Positions 57,961 to 64,000 of a stretch of DNA of 64,000 nucleotides are shown one piece after another. Positions within the stretch are counted from its first letter, which is position 1. The number at the start of each line of letters is the position of its first letter. The stretch lies in contig CM018697.1 of the NCBI GenBank assembly GCA_009363875.1, positions 50,051,484 through 50,115,483 on the forward strand, given 5' to 3'. The notes beneath the pieces are model-generated. The model was given only the letters and a program-made list of their open reading frames with translations, did not search any database and was not told the origin of the DNA. This DNA comes from Mikania micrantha (Eukaryota; Streptophyta; Magnoliopsida; Asterales; Asteraceae). The position numbers were made by a program, and so were the translations under genes.

Positions 57961-59169
57961 CTGATAGTAGTTCCGGTATGTGAATGTTCGCGTCTGCGAG
58001 AGCTAGCACCTGCTAGTATGCACCTATATCCATATAGGTGTGAGTATGTGTTTTGTGATGTGTTGTAATCCATACAACTCCAAGTGTCGGTGTGCTCAAC
58101 CGAGTGTGTGTGTGTGTGTTGACTTGTGTTGACTCGACGAATCGTTGGTGACACGATTGTTGTGTTTATGTACCTTGATGCACATAAGACACCAAAATGC
58201 ATCCTATGACTCTAATCACATAAGTTACCCTTTTTAGAAAGTTTCCAATTTAGGAAAGTGTGGTTATAAAATCCCATTTCATAAAACTAATAACTTCCAA
58301 TATGTTTACAAAACACGTTTAAACTCTTAAAACATGTCGTTTGCGCATAAATCACTATTTATGCCATTTTGCTCAAATAAAGTTTCCTTATATGGAAAGT
58401 ATCCGTTTAAAAACTCGTTTTCACAAATCAAGGTTTCCAATATGCTTAGAAATCGTTTCTAAACATATTTCAATAATCAAAGTTCATCAAAACCCTTTAA
58501 AACATCAAAAGCCCTCTTTTGATTTTTAAAAGTTTCCATTTTTAGTAAGTTTCTATAAAACCATGATTTTGACAAAATCAAATATCAAGATGTGTTTCTA
58601 AACACTCCAATACTCATTTAACAACATCTAGACATGTCTAACATGTCTAGATCATCACAATCCAAGACTTTGCACATAAAAGTTTCCTTTTATGGCAAGT
58701 GTATAAAAATCATTATCAAATCAAACAATAACTCAACAAAACTCAAACCTAACGTTACTAAACTATCAAATCAGTAAATCCATGACATCTAAACAACGAA
58801 TCACCAACACATTCAAGCACAATAACTAAACGGAGTTGCATGTGGGTTTTTAGCCCATGCATGTAGGATCTAACACTAGGAAAGCGTTTAAAACTACCTT
58901 AGATGCAAGACTCGTGCTAGAATAGCTTCTGGAGGTCCTTCAAGTGGCTGGATTTCGACCTTCTTGTCGATTGAGAGCTCCTCGATTCTTCCTCGATGTT
59001 CCTATGGCTCCAAATCACCAAGAATGGCTTCAATGGTGATTCCAGAGGGTTTGGATGCTGGTTTCAGTGAGTTTGGGTCGGGATTAAGTGAAGAAGCTTG
59101 GTGAAATCAAAAGCAAACCGAATGAAATGAGCTTGGGGTTGATTTTATAAAATTTTCGATCTGCATGGC

Positions 59170-59296
59170 CTTCGCGTACCGCGGAGGCCGATCAAAATTG
59201 TTTACCGCGTACCGCGATAGGATTCGGGAGTCTCGACTCCCGGTTTGCTTCGCGTACCGCGAAGCCTTTCGCCGAGGGACCATCGCGTATCGCGAT
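59170..59296 (-). repeat. CGCGTACCGCG palindrome-like words in LTR K
   Basis: Four copies of TCGCGTACCGCGA or close variants (about 59170, 59203, 59250, 59283) in 130 bases, CpG-dense within an AT-rich LTR. Confidence 0.75.
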
Positions 59297-59773
59297 GAGT
59301 CCACTTCCTTGTTTTTCGATTTCGACGATTCGATTTCGCTCGTATTCGATTTCTAACACTTATCTTAAGCATCTAATGCTCGTTTAAGCACATAAATACA
59401 TCTAGCACATAAGTTTGATTGATCACCAACGTTCGTGAGATTCGTGTGTGTGTTTCGATAATTTCTCGAATTATCTTCGGTGGTTTGTGTTCGTGTCTTA
59501 CGAAGTGTTTGCACGCTTGATTAATCCTAATCAACGTGTAATGCACAATTCAATAACTTCTCGAATTATTGTCTTGTGTTAGTGTTGTGTTTGCCACACT
59601 TGGTTTACAAAACCAATGTGCAATGTACGATTCGACAGTTCCTCAAACTATCGTTTCGTAGTTGTTTGTGTTCGCTCATCTAATTGACATAATTAAATGA
59701 AATGCAACAAGTATGAATGTGAAATGTAAAGAATGTAAGAGTTTCAATTTACCTGAAATTGCCGGGTGTCACA

Positions 59774-59870
59774 TCATCCCCTTGTTGAAAGAAATTTCGT
59801 CCCGAAATTTGGTTGTTGTTGGTAGTGTTTGAGAGACAAGAGTGTTTGAGAAACAAAAATTTTCTGGCTG
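59774..59870 (-). promoter_or_regulatory. Polypurine tract and 3' internal tail of element K
   Basis: On the minus strand AATTTCGGGACGAAATTTC precedes TTCAACAAGGGGATGA and then the LTR. The same GGACGAAATTTC tail occurs before the polypurine tracts of A and I, so K is a gypsy chromovirus relative. Nothing further of its coding region remains. Confidence 0.78.
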
Positions 59871-59874
59871 TCAC

Positions 59875-60153
59875 AGTATAACACATCCGAGCTATCGTTT
59901 GAAATTGGACAGCCATATCTTTGTAGCTTATACCAACATCATGAAACCCATCATTTGCAAAGATATCAACTTCATTCAGTAAATCAATGTCTTGCTTTGA
60001 ACAGTTCACCAACCACACAGGATCCAACAGCCTGATCACCCTCCATTTATCTTCTTGTCTCAGAAGAATAAGTGCTTCAGATGTTCTTTCATCATAAAAC
60101 CAGAACTTGTAATAAGGATTCCAATTCTGTTCTATTCTTCTCAACTGTAACAT
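59875..60153 (-). pseudogene. L: unidentified coding fragment, probably retroelement-derived
   Basis: An open frame on the minus strand runs from about 60153 into the K tail. It has the Trp/Asp-rich region EDKWRVIRLLDPVWLVNCSK followed by DIDLLNEVDIFANDGF and YKDMAVQFQTIARMC. I do not recognise the family with certainty; the style resembles extra ORFs of plant retroelements. Residues after TVTARKF are read from the K tail and LTR and do not belong to it. Its right edge coincides with the LTR M start at 60146. Confidence 0.4.
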
Positions 60154-60757
60154 TTGTGCATTTAGTCATGATAGTCGTAAACAGTGTTAGAACAGTGTGT
60201 GTCCATGTTCAGGTAATCTATGTGATTCATATGTTCATTATGTGCTTGTGTGTTAGAATCCTTATTATTTGAGAACAAGTATGTATTATTATTTACAGTC
60301 GATTACACTAGGCAAGAACAGTATCGTGTTATATCGAAACAGTGGTGGGCAGCGAGAGTGAGCCCTATATATATACTGCGTTCGGTGTAACAGGATAGTG
60401 TTAGTGCGTAGTGTAAAGACGAATATTATGACAATTAATTAATTCAACAAGAATCGTAATACGTAAGCGAGACTGAGTATAGTTATGGGTGACGATCCAT
60501 AATGATACGAATGTTGAACTTATAATTATGATTAAACGACTTTAAATAATTAATACGATCGAAAAACGTACGCGATTGCTGGTATACACGTAATTGTATG
60601 TGTTTGACGATCTGACAACGCACGAAGAGTAAAAATAGTTAAAATCATTATTTTATGTTTTTACAATTTTGAAACTCATCATTTTATTGTGTTTAACACT
60701 CTTTTATTTAAAAACCGCGAACAGAGCGACCAAAACGGACCTGAATACCACACGGGC

Positions 60758-60764
60758 TATAAAA
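60758..60764 (+). promoter_or_regulatory. TATA box, LTR M
   Basis: TATAAAA in CGGGCTATAAAAGCCC, 612 bases from the LTR start, with a symmetrical GGGC/GCCC frame like the other families. Confidence 0.62.
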
Positions 60765-61184
60765 GCCCTAAAGATGGCCATTTTCTCATTTAATACACCA
60801 ACAACCTCTTCTCTCTCTACAAATTCGTCCAACCCTCTCTCTAGAAAACCGACTTCAAACGCGCGTATCTCCTTCATTTCTCAACGGAATTCGGTGTTTT
60901 TGGTGTCCACGCGAAGCCCTCAACATTCTCTACACGAAAGTACAAAGGATCTGTGGATTTACCCGGCCAAACACGAGGTATGATCGAGTGAAAAATCTGG
61001 AAATTAGGGTATTCTTGTGTGTTTTGTTCAAACCCGACCCAAAGCCGGTTCTAGCACTTCATTTTCAGTTTCGCACCTATAGCAACCCTATTCGATGTTA
61101 AATTAACCTAGATCGTGGCCTGGAAATGAGGATTCGATGAAGGTGATGATGCAGATGAACATGTTCGGTGGTGGTCATGAAGTC

Positions 61185-61806
61185 GAACCCATTAGGGTTT
61201 CCTGGCCGAACCAATTGGAGCATAGCGAACCTCAGCGAACCCTGCATGGTTCGTTGGGTTACCAGCCGAACCCTAGGAGTCCCACGAGCCTTCACCGAAC
61301 CATAAGCAGTACCACGAACCCGACATGCCGAACCTATCAAGGTTTCTCAGCCGAACCTTCATGTAGTAGAGATCCCAGACGAACCCAAGATGCTTTAGGC
61401 GAACCTTCTTGCATGCTCACGAGCATTCAGCCGAATCTTAGAGAACCTACACGAGCCTTTGCATGGTTTCACGAACCATTATTTTGCTTGGCATGCAATG
61501 AACCTTGGATAAGGGACCAAGGCCGAACCCTATTTTTTTATGACGAACCTTTGCGAGTTATCTCCAAACCCTTGTGGAATACGAACCATCTAATGCGGCG
61601 AACCTTGCATGCACATCATAAAGCCGAACCTAGTTGTGTTCAAACCTTGCATGCACATCATAATGCGGCGAACCTTGCATGCACATCATATGACGAACCT
61701 TTGCGAGTTATCTCCAAACCCTTGTGGAATACGAACCATCTAATGCGGCGAACCTTGCATGCACATCATAAAGCCGAACCTAGTTGTGTTCCTTGGCCGA
61801 ACCTTA
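61185..61806 (+). repeat. CGAACC word array, LTR M, with a 150-bp tandem duplication
   Basis: More than twenty sense CGAACC words. The segment beginning TGACGAACCTTTGCGAG at 61541 recurs at 61691, identical for about 100 bases, so a 150-base unit was recently duplicated. The array stays open in one frame by chance (61137-61820). Confidence 0.82.
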
Positions 61807-61868
61807 GGCTAGAACCATAAAAGGTTCGCTGCCAAGGGAGTTGGCCGAGACCCAACATGCAAGTTTCT

Positions 61869-62160
61869 TTACATTTATTGGCCCAATCGATGGGTTAACT
61901 TCGGCCCACATTAGAATGAGCTCAATTCCATCCCATCCGGCCCAAACCAATCATACTTGGCCCATGTTATTCCCTTTGATCCACATAGTGGTTTTCGGTC
62001 CATTAGGAGCTTTAAGTTGGCCCAATATTGTCTTTGGCATTTTACATAGTCCATAAACAAGTTGGTTGGTCCAATATCACGTTCAATTGGCCATAGTTGA
62101 CCTAAGTGGCCCATGGCCTTTGTTAAGCTCTCATGGTCTCATGGGCTTAAGGCCCAATGT
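61869..62160 (+). repeat. GGCCCA word array, LTR M
   Basis: About ten GGCCCA or GGTCCA words, predominantly sense. It ends with AAGGCCCAATGTGTGGCCC. Confidence 0.72.
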
Positions 62161-62449
62161 GTGGCCCTCGACTTATGACAATTGTGAATTGATCATAAAT
62201 AGGTTAGGTTTGTAACTTAACAAAAATCATGAAGATCAATTCACAATCACAAAGACTTAAAACACTTGAACATTATTACATATTTTTCATGTTAATCAAT
62301 GGTTTATCAATGGTTTATCAAACTCTTAAACACATGTGATGTTGTACAAACAAAATTGTGCATAAAAGAACATCACACATCCTTCTCATGGATCCATGAT
62401 CAAACAAGTAACTCAATCATGACTTTCAAGTTCACACAACACCTTTAAC

Positions 62450-62547
62450 TGTGACATCCATTAATTTTTCAGGTTTTAACCTCGACCGAAGCTTTAATTC
62501 TATGTAAATAGGTTAGACTCATTTAAAATCACCAAAATCCAACAAGT

Positions 62548-62584
<37 letters not shown>

Positions 62585-62990
62585 ATGTTATATATTTGGT
62601 TTAAGTTAATTGGTTCACAATCAAATATCAAAACTTAAAACTTCGTTGTTTTTGTTGTTTAAATACCACTAACATTGGGTCTTAAAAGCATAGTCAAATG
62701 AGTATTTATACCTATTTTAGGAACCTGATCATACTCCTATACACAACCTTATTATTTTTCTTTAATCAACTCTCACCCATCCTTCTCCAAAAATCAATAT
62801 ATACATACATATGTGTGTATATATATTTACACACTTACGTGTGTGTGTATATATATAAACGATGAAAAAAAATTAAACTTGAAGACGATATATATATTGC
62901 AAAATCATATCCTATTATAATATTGTTTTTTTATAATATATGGGTACACATTAAAAAAAAAAAAAAAAAAAAAAGACCATACCTTTCTTC
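62450..62990. other. AT-rich intergenic DNA with microsatellites
   Basis: No coding frame is seen. An (AT)n run lies at 62550-62581, TG/TA mixed runs at 62809-62857, and a 22-base A run at 62953-62974. Confidence 0.7.
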
Positions 62991-63051
62991 CTCTTATTCT
63001 GACAACCACAATACTCTTTATCCAAGTCAAGGAAGTAAGTTCCCCATACCC

Positions 63052-63460
63052 TATAAAAGTTGACGTCAATTCACCCACCATTTCCCTACTATATAAAACA
63101 AAAAAAAAATAATAAGAAGAAAATGAAGCAACACTCAAAATCTGGACAAAAACACTAAGTTTTTTTTTTTAAAAAAATCCATACTTTCCAACTAGTATAA
63201 AAGGAAACCAAAACCTTCCAAACAAACCATGAAAAACCCTCAAACTTCCAGCCTCTTTCTATTATTTTCGGCTTCCACATATTACAAAGAAGCTTTTCTC
63301 AATTCCATTACCACCACCTAAACAAAACAATCCCTGATCGAACTAACTGCAACAATCAAATTAATTTCTAGCTAGGCCAATCATCTCCTTTCAAGATTCC
63401 TAGTTAAAAGATCAAACTTATTCTACTTCTCTACCTTCTCCTTGCTTGCTAAGGTGAAGC
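63052..63460 (+). promoter_or_regulatory. Candidate host-gene promoter and 5' UTR exon
   Basis: Not LTR-like. CTATAAAAG (63051-63059), the palindrome TGACGTCA (63061-63068, a bZIP-type site), ATATAAAA (63090-63097) and TAGTATAAAAGG (63193-63204) are followed by a CT- and CA-rich leader. The leader ends at a donor-like TAAG/GTGAAG (63450-63459). This layout fits a plant promoter with a 5' UTR intron and a gene reading to the right, beyond the window. Inference only. Confidence 0.38.
63229..63321 (+). CDS. Small upstream ORF in the candidate 5' UTR (30 codons)
   Basis: ATG at 63229 lies 25 bases after the last TATA box and reads MKNPQTSSLFLLFSASTYYK, then EAFLNSITTT, stop at 63319-63321. The middle is hydrophobic. 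It may lie too close to the TATA box to be in the transcript, or it could be an upstream ORF. No family is recognised. Confidence 0.2.
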   Translation: MKNPQTSSLFLLFSASTYYKEAFLNSITTT

Positions 63461-63913
63461 CTGCTCTTGAACGTTTAATTAAAATTATATATATGCACAA
63501 ATACACATTCCAGATTTTTGGACAGAATATGTCCCAACTTTAAGTAACTATAACTTGGTCTTAAGAACACGAAAATTAGCAAACTAAGACTCTGTGGTTA
63601 AGTTCATTGAGTTAGCTTTCTAACTACTAACTACTACTTACACGTTTTCTAACTCAACCAAATGATACCCAAAATAACTTCTACAAAATAAGTACGCAGA
63701 TTTAGACCTTCTGACTTGAGTGGTTGTTTCAGCCTATTTTCGAGCAGAATCACAAAAACTTTTCTAAACGAAAGTTCTTCGAAACACGTTAAATTACTAG
63801 ACTGCAAAGTCTTATAATTTTTGAGAAACGTTTGCTACCTTAAAAGTTTACTCAAAAAATGTTAAACATAATCTGTCAAAAACGAAAATTTATAAAAATG
63901 CATACTTACATGT

Positions 63914-63959
<46 letters not shown>

Positions 63960-64000
63960 ACGAAAATGATATAGTGATTTTAGATAATTTTTATTGACAT
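63461..64000. other. AT-rich DNA, possible 5' UTR intron, with an (AT)n microsatellite
   Basis: No open frame of note. An (AT)n run of about 39 bases lies at 63916-63954. If the donor at 63453/63454 is used, this is intron sequence; no acceptor can be assigned within the window. Confidence 0.4.

Larger units (their letters stand above)
57057..59773 (-). repeat. LTR K: 3' LTR of a minus-strand gypsy element (2717 bp)
   Basis: The right end is GGGTGTCACA (start TGTGACACCC on the minus strand), directly preceded on that strand by a polypurine tract. The left end is TGTCGCACCCC. It keeps a donor-like site (57960) and an acceptor-like site (57445), but the word array is of a different type (59170-59296). 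A GT run lies at 58106-58118. It is a different family from A-I. Confidence 0.8.
60146..62449 (+). repeat. LTR M: plus-strand gypsy LTR, truncated at its 3' side
   Basis: Starts TGTAACATTTGTGC with no polypurine tract before it, so it is a 5' or solo LTR. It has ACAATTTTGAAACTCATC (60663-60680), CTATAAAAG (60757-60765), a CT-rich stretch, a CGAACC array (61185-61806) and a GGCCCA array (61869-62160). The donor, acceptor and LTR end are absent. TGTGACATCC at 62450 may be the start of another LTR rather than the end of this one; the right boundary is uncertain. Confidence 0.65.

Noticed and set aside
61137..61820. A 227-codon open frame on the plus strand within LTR M
   Set aside because: It is made of the CGAACC array and its 150-bp duplication. 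The codon pattern repeats the word, no domain is visible, and it lies downstream of an LTR promoter, so it is open by chance.
62550..62581. AT run as a possible replication origin or boundary element
   Set aside because: It is a simple (AT)n microsatellite like the one at 63916-63954. Nothing else supports a function.

Overview
The window looks like transposon-rich intergenic DNA from a large plant genome, most likely a eudicot. A composite-family (Asteraceae) source would fit the style of these retroelements, but that is an inference I cannot test here. I see no complete host gene, tRNA, rRNA or CRISPR array. Almost all of the first 62 kb is LTR retrotransposon DNA, mainly Ty3/gypsy chromoviruses of the Tekay/Del type. 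These have LTRs of about 3-4.3 kb, an initiator-Met tRNA primer site, a single gag-pol frame, and an integrase ending in a GPY/F module and a chromodomain. Smaller Ty1/copia fragments are also present. Every gag-pol copy is broken by stops, frameshifts or deletions.

Layout. Element A (+, 1-11637; 5' LTR cut by the window edge) is inserted in the reverse transcriptase of a copia relic B (-, 11638-13113). Element C (-, 13585-16681 plus 31826-35871) lacks its 3' end. Solo LTR D (-, 16682-18483 plus 30206-31825, target duplication TTAGG) sits in the leader of C. Element E (+, 18484-30205, target duplication GTAGC) sits inside D. Then come unassigned DNA (35872-36974), LTR remnant F (36975-37861 and from 40302), solo LTR G (-, 37862-40301, target duplication GTAAT) nested in F, and a mixed junction zone to 41394. 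Element H (-, 41395-41874 plus 54600-56393) is split by element I (+, 41875-54599, target duplication AACAT/AGCAT). Further right are a copia-like LTR and 3' tail J (56394-57056), a minus-strand 3' LTR K (57057-59773), an unidentified coding fragment L (59875-60145), a plus-strand LTR M (60146 to about 62449), and AT-rich DNA (62450-64000). This last stretch may hold the promoter and 5' UTR of a host gene reading rightward.

The most unusual signal is in the LTRs rather than the genes. Distinct families share one plan: (1) a U3 of about 0.6-0.8 kb with a TGACG-containing dyad, a conserved ACAATTTTGAAACTCATC block and a TATA box; (2) downstream, a family-specific array of short words (CGAACC, CGAATG or CGCGTACCGCG types); (3) in several families, a sense-only array of GGCCCA; (4) a strong splice-donor-like site (GGTGAGTTC); (5) tandem arrays and a conserved TGCCCTATATATAAGCA block; (6) a splice-acceptor-like site (TTTCTCAG/GTG) a few hundred bases before the LTR end. 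This suggests an LTR-encoded intron and possibly two promoters, a hypothesis that can be checked against RNA data.
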